A stretch of 64,000 nucleotides of DNA from Flavobacterium sp. Lineage in GTDB: Bacteria; Bacteroidota; Bacteroidia; Flavobacteriales; Flavobacteriaceae. How positions within the stretch are numbered: position 1 is the first letter of the stretch; each line of letters starts with the position of its first letter. A program made the position numbers and the translations under genes. The stretch is from the NCBI RefSeq assembly GCF_024710485.1, contig NZ_JANJUQ010000031.1:1-64000 (forward strand), in the 5' to 3' direction. Shown here in pieces: positions 45,395 through 52,814 of the stretch. The notes beneath the pieces were generated by a model. It searched no databases and was not told the origin of the DNA. It saw nothing but the letters and a program-made list of their open reading frames with translations.

Positions 45395-46705
45395 CTAAAC
45401 TCTCACAATATTAGCTCCTAAAGCTCGAAGTCTCTCGTCGATTCTTTCGTAACCACGGTCAATTTGTTCAATGTTTTGAATGGTGGAAGTACCTTTAGCA
45501 GAAAGCGCAGCAATCAACAACGAAATGCCCGCGCGAATATCAGGCGAAGACATGGTAGTGGCTTTTAATTGCGATTGGAAGTTGTGTCCCATAACCACGG
45601 CTCGGTGCGGATCGCACAACATGATTTTGGCCCCCATATCAATCAATTTGTCCACAAAGAACAAACGACTTTCGAACATTTTTTGGTGAATCAACACATC
45701 GCCGTTGGCTTGCGTAGCTACGACCAAAACGATGCTCAACAAATCCGGTGTAAAGCCCGGCCAAGGTGCATCGGCTATGGTTAAAATCGAACCATCGATA
45801 TCGGTTTTCACAGTATACCCTTTGGTATGTGCCGGAATATAAATATCATCACCTTTTTGCTCCAAGGTAATCCCCAATTTGCGGAATACATTCGGAATGA
45901 CACCTAAGTTTTCCCAACTCACATTTTTAATAGTAATTTCACTGCGTGTCATAGCAGCCAAACCAATCCACGAACCAATTTCAATCATGTCCGGCAGGAT
46001 TCGGTGTTCGCATCCGCCTAATTTTTCAACGCCTTCAATGGTTAACAAATTCGAACCTACTCCGGTGATTTTCGCCCCCATCGAGTTCAACATTTTACAC
46101 AATTGTTGCAAATACGGTTCGCAAGCGGCATTGTAAATGGTGGTTGTTCCCTCGGCCAAAACTGCTGCCATTACGATGTTAGCCGTTCCGGTTACCGAAG
46201 CTTCATCCAACAACATATAGGTTCCTTTCAAACGGGTTTTGGTTTCTACGCCGTAAAAGTGATCTTCTCTTTCATAACGGAATTTAGCGCCCAAATTGAT
46301 AAACCCTTCAAAGTGCGTATCCAAACGTCTTCTTCCGATTTTATCACCGCCGGGTTTCGGAATATAACCGCAACCAAAACGCGCTAAAAGCGGACCAACT
46401 ATCATAATCGAACCCCTCAAACTGCCGCCTTCTTTCTTGAACGCTTCTGTTTTTAAATAATCGATATTCACTTCATCGGCTTGAAAAGTATAATCGCCCG
46501 GACCGTTTTTCTGAATTTTAACGCCCAAGTTTCCTAACAATACTATCAACTTGTTCACGTCGATAATATCCGGAATATTGGTTACTCTAACTTTTTCCGA
46601 GGTTAATAAAGCCGGACATAACACTTGTAAAGCTTCGTTCTTCGCGCCTTGCGGTTGTACTTCCCCTTTTAATTGGATACCGCCTTCTATTTTGAATGTT
46701 CCCAT
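45395..46705 (-). CDS. murA: UDP-N-acetylglucosamine 1-carboxyvinyltransferase with Asp at the fosfomycin-target position
   Basis: First committed step of peptidoglycan synthesis: transfer of enolpyruvate from PEP to UDP-GlcNAc. Lys22 (PQGAKNEAL) and the loop motif are present, but where most MurA proteins have PGGC the sequence reads PKPGGDKIGRRRLDTH with Asp121. In enzymes with natural Asp here (for example Mycobacterium tuberculosis) fosfomycin cannot alkylate the site. A Cys at 112 (ARFGCGYIP) is not the catalytic one. The gene follows DUF493 and DUF4290 on the minus strand. Confidence 0.95.
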   Translation of the reverse strand: MGTFKIEGGIQLKGEVQPQGAKNEALQVLCPALLTSEKVRVTNIPDIIDVNKLIVLLGNLGVKIQKNGPGDYTFQADEVNIDYLKTEAFKKEGGSLRGSIMIVGPLLARFGCGYIPKPGGDKIGRRRLDTHFEGFINLGAKFRYEREDHFYGVETKTRLKGTYMLLDEASVTGTANIVMAAVLAEGTTTIYNAACEPYLQQLCKMLNSMGAKITGVGSNLLTIEGVEKLGGCEHRILPDMIEIGSWIGLAAMTRSEITIKNVSWENLGVIPNVFRKLGITLEQKGDDIYIPAHTKGYTVKTDIDGSILTIADAPWPGFTPDLLSIVLVVATQANGDVLIHQKMFESRLFFVDKLIDMGAKIMLCDPHRAVVMGHNFQSQLKATTMSSPDIRAGISLLIAALSAKGTSTIQNIEQIDRGYERIDERLRALGANIVRV

Positions 46706-46712
46706 ATAGTTT

Positions 46713-46778
46713 AGGTTCTGAGATACTGAGGTTCTGAGGTTCTGAGGCCTTAGTACCTTTGAACCTTAGCGCCTTAGC
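46713..46778. repeat. 8-bp-period array in the murA leader
   Basis: CTGAG occurs at 46718, 46726, 46734 and 46742, then CCTTAG at 46748, 46764 and 46772: eight-base phasing across the 77-base gap between DUF4290 and murA. Confidence 0.6.
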
Positions 46779-46782
46779 ACCT

Positions 46783-47493
46783 TTATTTCTGATTAGTATT
46801 CTTTTGAAAGTTCTTTTTCCCGTTTTTGTTTTTGTTTTGCTTGTTGTTATTTTGTTGCGGTTGGTTTTTGTTGGACATTTTTTTATTGGTACGCATCAAA
46901 TCGTTAGTATTTAACAACTCTTCACTGCTTTGCAATAAGTTCAATTTACCTCCGGACAATTCATACAAATGCTCAAAAATAACGGTGTCGGTCACCGTGT
47001 CTTTGTTCCAACTCAAATAAGATTTTTTCATGTGGTTGGCAATCACTTTGACCAAGGCACTCTTCATTTCACCTTCTTCCCAGCTGTTGGCCACATTAAT
47101 CATGTTCGTGATATTGTTGCCGTAAAATCGGTATTTCGGATTTCTTTGCGGATAAGGCAAACGCTCCGGTTTTAAGTTGATTACATCACGCGTTGGTATA
47201 GGATACGGCGAATCAACATCCAAGCGGAAATCGGACATGATGAAGATTTGATCCCATAATTTATGCTGAAAATCAGGCACATCTCGCAAGTGCGGGTTCA
47301 AACTTCCCATCACTTGAATGATGTATTTGGCCGCTTTGTTGCGCTCTTCCCTATCCGGAATTTCAGTAGCTTGATCGATCAACTTTTGCAAATGACGACC
47401 GTATTCCGGTATAATCAAATGCGGTCTTTCGGCATTGTATTCCAAATGACAAACCACATCATTGGCATTCTCTTTTATATACTTTTCTGCCAT
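46783..47493 (-). CDS. DUF4290 family protein
   Basis: A 236-residue soluble protein. Recognisable family segments are LEYNAERPHLIIPEYGRHLQ, the HLRDVPDFQHKLWDQIFIMS stretch and FYGNNITNMI. The C-terminal 35 residues are a low-complexity Asn/Gln/Lys tail (QPQQNNNKQNKNKNGKKN), suggesting nucleic-acid or RNP contact. The family is Bacteroidota-specific and of unknown function. Its ATG overlaps the stop of the upstream DUF493 gene by one base, and murA follows, an order conserved in flavobacteria to my knowledge. Confidence 0.87.
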   Translation of the reverse strand: MAEKYIKENANDVVCHLEYNAERPHLIIPEYGRHLQKLIDQATEIPDREERNKAAKYIIQVMGSLNPHLRDVPDFQHKLWDQIFIMSDFRLDVDSPYPIPTRDVINLKPERLPYPQRNPKYRFYGNNITNMINVANSWEEGEMKSALVKVIANHMKKSYLSWNKDTVTDTVIFEHLYELSGGKLNLLQSSEELLNTNDLMRTNKKMSNKNQPQQNNNKQNKNKNGKKNFQKNTNQK

Positions 47494-47777
47494 TATAGTG
47501 AAATTATTCCTTCAATAGTTGATACTTCAATATACTTTTCCACCACGCTGTCCGGGTTTTCCATCATCACATTGACAGATATACTGGTATACTTTCCGTT
47601 CTTAGATTGGTTGGTTTGGATCACAGCACCCATATTGTCGAAAGCATTTTCCACTTCCTCAATTTTCTTGGCGTCTGTAGGCACTATAAACTTGTACAAG
47701 TACTCATTCGGCCAAGTAGAAGTATTAGCCAACTCCTCGCGCAATCTGATATAAAATTCTTCTGTCTTCTTGTCCAT
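47493..47777 (-). CDS. DUF493 (YbeD-like) family protein
   Basis: A 94-residue ACT-like alpha/beta domain: FIVPTDAKKIEEVENAF with the helix, then QTNQSKNGKYTSISVNVMM and the terminal EKYIEVSTIEGIISL. YbeD-like proteins are small regulatory domains of uncertain ligand. The ATG at 47777 (MDKKTEEFYIRLR) is used; a start seven codons earlier is less likely. It is the first gene of the DUF493-DUF4290-murA unit, with a one-base overlap to DUF4290. Confidence 0.87.
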   Translation of the reverse strand: MDKKTEEFYIRLREELANTSTWPNEYLYKFIVPTDAKKIEEVENAFDNMGAVIQTNQSKNGKYTSISVNVMMENPDSVVEKYIEVSTIEGIISL

Positions 47778-47867
47778 TACATCAAAAAATAAAGGCAAAT
47801 ATACAGTATTGATTTCAGATTCTGTTGCAGAAATCCATCCGTTTTATTTATTTTTTTGAACGAAAGG

Positions 47868-47943
47868 TTCGGGTTGTTTCAGCCTGCCGTATTCCCGCTT
47901 TACGTCTCGTCTGACAACGAGACTCCAATCGGGGTTAGAGGAG
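47868..47943 (-). ncRNA. Structured intergenic element, Flavo-1-like (copy 2)
   Basis: On the minus strand it reads CTCTAACCCCGATTGGAGT, a short hairpin (TCTCGT / ACGAGA around TGTCAG), then GTAAAGCGGGAATACGGC and AGGCTGAAA. These outer blocks match copy 1 at 16757 (CTAGCCCCGAT...AGT, GTAACGAACAGCGGGAAATA...CTGAA) while the internal stem differs. It lies in the leader of the DUF493-DUF4290-murA unit, in sense orientation. Family name from memory only. Confidence 0.55.
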
Positions 47944-48013
47944 CAACTTATCGCACTTTGGGCAACGCTAGAAATAAAAAATAAAAATCCTTTTCTATAT
48001 CCCATTAGTTTGA

Positions 48014-48021
48014 ATAAATTT
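48014..48021 (+). promoter_or_regulatory. -7 box of the AAA ATPase gene
   Basis: TAAATTTG falls inside the longest possible reading frame, which argues that translation starts further down, at the TTG at 48073. Confidence 0.45.
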
Positions 48022-48072
48022 GCCGCACTAGAGGCCAAAGGCCGACTGTACGAAGTAATATTTCCAAAACTC

Positions 48073-48609
48073 TTGAAAAAAGAACTCATTGTCATCACCG
48101 GAGGTCCCGGCACCGGTAAAACCACCATCATCGATGCTCTCATCGAACAAGGTTATGCGTGTTTCCCCGAAATTTCAAGACAAATAACCCTCGAGGCCAA
48201 AAAGCAAGGCATAGAACAATTGTTTTTGGAAAAACCACTGCTTTTCAGCGAATTACTACTTGAAGGTAGAAAAAAGCAACACCAACAAGCCCGCGAAGAT
48301 GTATCAGAAATAGTGTTTTTAGACCGAGGCATTCCGGACATCTTAGCGTACATGCACTACATAGGCGACAGCTATCCGGCGTTTTTTGACCAAGCCAGCC
48401 GCGAACATCAGTACTCCAAAGTGTTTGTTTTACCGCCTTGGGAAGAAATTTACGAAAGCGACGAAGCCCGTTACGAAAACTTTGAACAGGCCAAACTTAT
48501 CTTCGGACACCTTTTGGAAACTTACCAAAAATACGGTTACGAACTCATCGAAGTACCGCGCGGAAGTGTGGAAGAACGCATTCAGTTTATTTTGCATCAG
48601 CTTTCTTAA
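48073..48609 (+). CDS. AAA family ATPase (AAA_28/NadR-kinase-like)
   Basis: Small P-loop NTPase of about 178 residues. The chosen TTG start gives KKELIVITGGPGTGKTTIID at the N-terminus with Walker A GGPGTGKTT; an in-frame TTG at 48010 would add 21 residues but overlaps a -7 box, and there is no ATG upstream of Walker A. A Walker B-like VFLDRGIPDILAY follows. The pattern (FPEISRQ, LDRGI, EVPRGSVEERI) is that of AAA_28/NadR-type kinases, which phosphorylate small metabolites; the substrate is unknown. Confidence 0.82.
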   Translation: MKKELIVITGGPGTGKTTIIDALIEQGYACFPEISRQITLEAKKQGIEQLFLEKPLLFSELLLEGRKKQHQQAREDVSEIVFLDRGIPDILAYMHYIGDSYPAFFDQASREHQYSKVFVLPPWEEIYESDEARYENFEQAKLIFGHLLETYQKYGYELIEVPRGSVEERIQFILHQLS

Positions 48610-48670
48610 TACACATTTGTTGTAATTACAACTCAATCTTATTTTATACCTTTAACCCATAAACTGAGTT

Positions 48671-48701
48671 AATCCATAACTCATAACTCGTAACGCATAA
48701 C
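48671..48701. repeat. Heptameric TAAC array before recQ
   Basis: TAAC occurs at 48677, 48684, 48691 and 48698, exactly 7 bp apart, ending at the TTG start codon at 48702. Confidence 0.65.
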
Positions 48702-50609
48702 TTGGATAAACCACTCGAAATCCTTACCCAATACTGGAAGCATACAGCTTTTCGAGAGCCGCAAGAAGCCATTATCCAATCGGTATTGGCCGGTAATGAC
48801 ACTTTTGCCTTGATGCCAACGGGCGGCGGAAAATCAATTTGTTTTCAAGTTCCGGGGATGATGATGGAAGGGATTTGTTTGGTCATTTCACCCTTGATTG
48901 CCTTAATGAAAGACCAAGTGCAAAACCTCCAAAGTAAAAGCATCAAAGCCATCGCTTTAACCGGCGGTATTCACCAAGATGACATCATCGATTTGTTAGA
49001 CAACTGTCAGTACGGTAACTATAAATTCCTATACCTCTCGCCCGAGCGTTTGCAAAGCGACTGGATTTTGGAACGCCTCAAAAATTTACCCATCAACCTC
49101 ATCGCCATTGATGAAGCGCACTGTGTATCGCAATGGGGCCATGATTTTCGACCGGCTTACTTGAAGATTGCACAGCTCAAAGAATACTTCCCGAAAGTCC
49201 CTTTTTTAGCCCTGACAGCTTCGGCGACACCGCGAGTGAAAGAAGACATCATCGCTCAGTTGCAATTGAACAAGCCACAAGTTTTCTCCAAATCGTTTTA
49301 TCGGGAAAACATCGCTTATATGGTTTTTGAAACCGAAGACAAACTCCATTTGTTACAACAAATACTGCATAAAAACCCGCAGCCATCTATAGTATATGTC
49401 GGCAACAGAAAGTCCTGTTCAGACACAGCCAAACAACTCGAAAGTTTGGGATTTACCGCTACGTTTTACCATGGTGGTTTATCGGCTAAAGACAAGGAAA
49501 AACAAATGCAACTTTGGATGGAAGAAAAAGCGCAAGTTATCGTGGCCACCAACGCCTTCGGCATGGGCATAGATAAAGCGAATGTAAAAACAGTTGTGCA
49601 TTTGCACTTGCCGCAAAACCTTGAAAATTATTACCAGGAAGCCGGTCGTGCCGGAAGAAACGGTGACAAAGCTTTTGCTGTGTTGCTGCAAAATCCTTCT
49701 GATATTTTACATGCCGAAGCTCAATTTATCAATATTTTGCCGGACAAGGCATTTTTAAATACGGTGTTTTCAAAATTGTGCAACTATTTTCAAATTGCTT
49801 ACGGCGAAGGCATCGACGAACAATTTGGTTTCAACTTGCATCAATTTTGTACCAAATACAACTTCCCAACAGTGAAGACTTACAATGCTTTACAGTTTTT
49901 AGATCGGCAAGGCATTATTATATTGTCTCAGGAGTTCTCGGAAAAAATCAGCTTGCAATTCATTATTTCGTCCAAAGAAGTCATTCGCTACATAAGTTTA
50001 CATCCCAATGACGAAGCCATACTGTTGACCATTTTGCGCACTTATCCGGGCGTTTATGAAATGCAAACCGCTTTGAATGTTTCGTTGGTCGCCAAAAAAT
50101 CCAATCGAACCGAAACCGAAGTCCTTTCGCTGTTGGAAAACTTAAAAGAAAAGAACATCATCGAAATGATCGCCAAAAACAATGATGCTACCATTACTTT
50201 TAACGAAGTCAGAGAAGACGAGCGCACGATAAACCGGGTTTCCAAATACCTCGAAGCCCAAAACAAATTAAAAACCGAACAACTCAAAGCTGTTTTGGCG
50301 TATTGCGAAGACCAAAAGACTTGCAAAAGCAAATTACTGATGGCCTATTTCGGCGAAGATCAAAAAGAAGATTGTGGCATTTGTTCGTATTGTATCCATA
50401 AAAATAAGAAACCCATATCGCCTGAAACAGCTACCGAAAAAATTGTTGACTTATTGAAGTTACAAGACTTTAATTCGAGAGATATTCAAAAATTGACCAA
50501 ACTTCCCAAAGACGATGTTATCTTTGCCCTGCAAAAATTGTTGGAGGAAAAAACGATCAGCATTAAGTCGAATAATTTATATTCGTTGACAAAACATGTT
50601 GACCCATAA
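48702..50609 (+). CDS. recQ: ATP-dependent DNA helicase RecQ, variant architecture
   Basis: SF2 helicase with motif I ALMPTGGGKSICFQV, motif II IAIDEAHCVSQWGHDFRP, motif III ALTASATPRV and motif VI QEAGRAGRNGD (about residue 312). The zinc-binding cysteines (AYCEDQKTC and EDCGICSYC) lie near residues 540-560, about 245 residues after motif VI instead of the 55-75 seen in E. coli RecQ; the insertion contains winged-helix-like text (FCTKYNFPTVKTYNALQFL). No HRDC domain is evident at the C-terminus. The start is a TTG, since an in-frame stop lies just upstream and no ATG exists before motif I. Confidence 0.92.
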   Translation: MDKPLEILTQYWKHTAFREPQEAIIQSVLAGNDTFALMPTGGGKSICFQVPGMMMEGICLVISPLIALMKDQVQNLQSKSIKAIALTGGIHQDDIIDLLDNCQYGNYKFLYLSPERLQSDWILERLKNLPINLIAIDEAHCVSQWGHDFRPAYLKIAQLKEYFPKVPFLALTASATPRVKEDIIAQLQLNKPQVFSKSFYRENIAYMVFETEDKLHLLQQILHKNPQPSIVYVGNRKSCSDTAKQLESLGFTATFYHGGLSAKDKEKQMQLWMEEKAQVIVATNAFGMGIDKANVKTVVHLHLPQNLENYYQEAGRAGRNGDKAFAVLLQNPSDILHAEAQFINILPDKAFLNTVFSKLCNYFQIAYGEGIDEQFGFNLHQFCTKYNFPTVKTYNALQFLDRQGIIILSQEFSEKISLQFIISSKEVIRYISLHPNDEAILLTILRTYPGVYEMQTALNVSLVAKKSNRTETEVLSLLENLKEKNIIEMIAKNNDATITFNEVREDERTINRVSKYLEAQNKLKTEQLKAVLAYCEDQKTCKSKLLMAYFGEDQKEDCGICSYCIHKNKKPISPETATEKIVDLLKLQDFNSRDIQKLTKLPKDDVIFALQKLLEEKTISIKSNNLYSLTKHVDP

Positions 50610-50610
50610 T

Positions 50611-50691
50611 TTAAGCCAAGGATTTTACAGATGATCACAGATTAAAAAAGGATTACAGAAATCATTTTGAATCCTGTAATCTGTGGCTAAA
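50611..50691. repeat. Nested inverted repeat between recQ and fmt
   Basis: Three paired blocks: TTAAGCCA with TGGCTAA (outer), CACAGATT with AATCTGTG (middle) and GATTACAG with CTGTAATC (inner). The ACAGATT wording recurs in flavobacterial spacers in my experience. It could act as a terminator-like fold for recQ but has no T-run. Confidence 0.55.
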
Positions 50692-50734
50692 AGAAAACAC
50701 ATAACTAAATAGAACACTGTACCTTATACACATA

Positions 50735-51682
50735 ATGGAAAAATTACGCATTGTTTTTATGGGCACCCCCGAGTTTGCCGTTGGCATTTTGGACACCATT
50801 ATCAAAAATCACTACGAGGTGGTAGGTGTGATTACAGCTGCCGACAAACCGGCCGGTCGCGGTCAGAAACTGAAATATTCAGCCGTTAAAGAATATGCTT
50901 TGGCTAACAACTTGAGATTGCTGCAACCAACCAACCTCAAAGACGAAACTTTTTTAGCGGAATTGCAAAGCTTGAATGCCAATTTGCAAGTCGTAGTAGC
51001 CTTCCGAATGTTGCCTGAAGTAGTTTGGCGTATGCCGAAATTGGGCACTTTTAATTTACACGCTTCCTTATTGCCTAATTACCGCGGCGCGGCGCCTATC
51101 AATTGGGCAATAATTAACGGTGAAACCAAGACCGGCGTGACCACCTTTTTTATCGACGATAAAATAGATACCGGCGCTATGATTTTGAGCAAGGAAACAA
51201 TGATTGGCTCTGAAGAAACAGCCGGAACATTACACGATCGTTTGATGGTCTTAGGTAGTGAAGCCGTGACCGAAACCTTAGCATTAATTGAAAGCGGGAA
51301 CGTAACAACTACTATACAAGTAGACAATGCCGATATTAAAACCGCTTACAAACTCAACAAAGACAATTGCAAAGTGGATTGGCACAAATCGGCTGCAGAG
51401 ATTCACAATTTAATCCGAGGCTTATCGCCGTATCCGGCGGCTTGGTGTTTTTTTAAAGACAATGGTGAAGAATGGAACGTAAAATTATACGAGGCCAAAG
51501 CCATTTCAGAATCACACCCCTTGGCTGTAGGTCAAATCGTAACTACCAAAAAAGAGATTAAAGTAGCGGTTAAAGATGGATTTATTCAGATTTTGAGTTT
51601 GCAATTGCCCGGAAAGAAAAAAATGGCCGCTCATGAATTGTTAAACGGCGTGTCGTTTTCCGAAAGAGCGCAAGCAGAATAA
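50735..51682 (+). CDS. fmt: Methionyl-tRNA formyltransferase
   Basis: Formylates initiator Met-tRNA using 10-formyl-THF. The 315-residue enzyme has IVFMGTPEFAVGILD at the N-terminus and the signature FNLHASLLPNYRGAAPINWAI with the catalytic Asn-His pair, followed by DDKIDTGAMIL. The C-terminal OB domain (about 205-315) is present. It is separated from recQ by a repeat and followed by HU. Confidence 0.96.
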   Translation: MEKLRIVFMGTPEFAVGILDTIIKNHYEVVGVITAADKPAGRGQKLKYSAVKEYALANNLRLLQPTNLKDETFLAELQSLNANLQVVVAFRMLPEVVWRMPKLGTFNLHASLLPNYRGAAPINWAIINGETKTGVTTFFIDDKIDTGAMILSKETMIGSEETAGTLHDRLMVLGSEAVTETLALIESGNVTTTIQVDNADIKTAYKLNKDNCKVDWHKSAAEIHNLIRGLSPYPAAWCFFKDNGEEWNVKLYEAKAISESHPLAVGQIVTTKKEIKVAVKDGFIQILSLQLPGKKKMAAHELLNGVSFSERAQAE

Positions 51683-51728
51683 GGTCTGACACCGTTTTTA
51701 AAGAAAAAGATCGGTAAAAAGTCGTGGT

Positions 51729-51762
51729 TTATCAACAAAACCCCGAAGTTATCAACAAAACC
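51729..51762. repeat. Direct repeat TTATCAACAAAACC x2 upstream of the HU gene
   Basis: Two identical 14-mers start at 51729 and 51749, 20 bp apart (two helical turns), just upstream of the HU promoter. TTATCAACA differs from the DnaA box TTATCCACA at one position. Confidence 0.6.
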
Positions 51763-51783
51763 TTCAAAAAAACGCCAAATCTC

Positions 51784-51813
51784 TTGTGTGGTAAGGAATT
51801 CCTATTAAATTTG
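51784..51813 (+). promoter_or_regulatory. Bipartite promoter of the HU gene
   Basis: TTG (51784-51786), a 19-bp spacer and TAAATTTG (51806-51813); the ATG follows 44 bases later. Confidence 0.78.
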
Positions 51814-51857
51814 TTATCATTAACAGAATGTTTAACCAACAATTAATAACTAACATT

Positions 51858-52130
51858 ATGAACAAATCAGAATTAATCGATGCAATTGCAGCTGACGCTG
51901 GAATCACAAAAGCTGCTGCAAAATTAGCTTTAGAATCATTTTTAGGAAATGTAGGTAGTACTTTGAAAAAAGGCGGAAGAGTATCTTTAGTAGGTTTCGG
52001 TTCTTGGTCAGTTTCTAAGAGAGCTGCGAGAGACGGAAGAAATCCTCAAACTGGAAAAACTATCAAAATTTCTGCTAAAAATGTAGTTAAATTCAAAGCT
52101 GGTGCTGAATTAGACGGAGCAGTAAACTAA
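51858..52130 (+). CDS. HU family DNA-binding protein
   Basis: A 90-residue nucleoid protein: MNKSELIDAIAADAGITKAA, the conserved FGSWSVSKRAARDGRNPQTG loop-strand segment and terminal ISAKNVVKFKAGAEL. The DNA-intercalating Pro sits in RNPQTG. The ATG at 51858 is chosen; ten residues upstream are not conserved in HU. Codon choice (GCT, GGA, TTA) is highly uniform, in keeping with abundant expression. It has a strong promoter and a perfect terminator. Confidence 0.95.
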   Translation: MNKSELIDAIAADAGITKAAAKLALESFLGNVGSTLKKGGRVSLVGFGSWSVSKRAARDGRNPQTGKTIKISAKNVVKFKAGAELDGAVN

Positions 52131-52152
52131 TAAATTAGTTCTTCTGATATAT

Positions 52153-52186
52153 AAAAACCATCCCGATGCATCGGGATGGTTTTTTT
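52153..52186 (+). terminator. Terminator of the HU gene
   Basis: ACCATCCCGATG and CATCGGGATGGT are a perfect 24-base palindrome with flanking A- and T-runs. Confidence 0.92.
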
Positions 52187-52253
52187 GTTTTTTGTCGAAT
52201 TTTTTTGGATTTGTAAAAAAATTTTCCCAATTTTAATAAAATTTTTGGGGGAA

Positions 52254-52814
52254 ATGATTTCAGAAAAATTACAAAAAGGGCAGCTATTAATAGCCGAACC
52301 CTCGATTATCGGGGATTTGTCATTTAACAGGTCTGTAATTTTACTGGCGGATCACAATGAGGACGGATCAGTAGGTTTCATCCTAAACAAACCTTTAAAA
52401 TATACTATCAAAGATTTAATTCCTGAAATAGAGGCCAAGTTTAAAATCTACAATGGCGGACCCGTAGAACAAGACAACTTGTATTTTATCCACAATGTTC
52501 CCGATTTGATTCCGAATAGCATCGAAATATCCAACGGTATATTTTGGGGCGGCAATTTTGAATTAACCAAAGACCTAATCAATCAAGGCCTAATCAAAAA
52601 GAAAAACATTCGTTTTTTCTTGGGTTACACCGGTTGGGATTCGGAACAATTGGAAAATGAAATGCAATCCAATTCTTGGATACTGAGTAAAAACATCTAC
52701 AAGAAGGATATCCTTAGCAAATCTTCTCTTCACTTTTGGAAGGAAAAAATCATCGAACTTGGTGGTGAGTACCTTATTTGGTCAAATGCACCTGAAAACC
52801 CTATCTTAAATTAA
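52254..52814 (+). CDS. YqgE/AlgH family protein
   Basis: The ATG at 52254 (MISEKLQKGQLLIAEPSI) gives 186 residues, the usual size. DUF179 marks: LLIAEPSIIGDLSFNRSVIL, GSVGFILNKPL and FFLGYTGWDSEQLENEM. The family's biochemical role is unclear (AlgH affects alginate regulation in Pseudomonas). A hairpin TTTCCC (52223-52228) / GGGAAA (52249-52254) ends at the start codon and may reduce initiation. Convergent with the aminotransferase gene, 3' ends overlapping by 4 bases. Confidence 0.9.
   Translation: MISEKLQKGQLLIAEPSIIGDLSFNRSVILLADHNEDGSVGFILNKPLKYTIKDLIPEIEAKFKIYNGGPVEQDNLYFIHNVPDLIPNSIEISNGIFWGGNFELTKDLINQGLIKKKNIRFFLGYTGWDSEQLENEMQSNSWILSKNIYKKDILSKSSLHFWKEKIIELGGEYLIWSNAPENPILN

Noticed and set aside
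46370..46378. Cys112 of MurA as the catalytic cysteine
   Set aside because: It precedes the conserved PGG loop by several residues; the aligned catalytic position is Asp121.
51729..51762. oriC, from the DnaA-box-like repeats near HU
   Set aside because: Only two imperfect boxes, no AT-rich unwinding region and no dnaA/dnaN neighbourhood; treated as a regulatory repeat.
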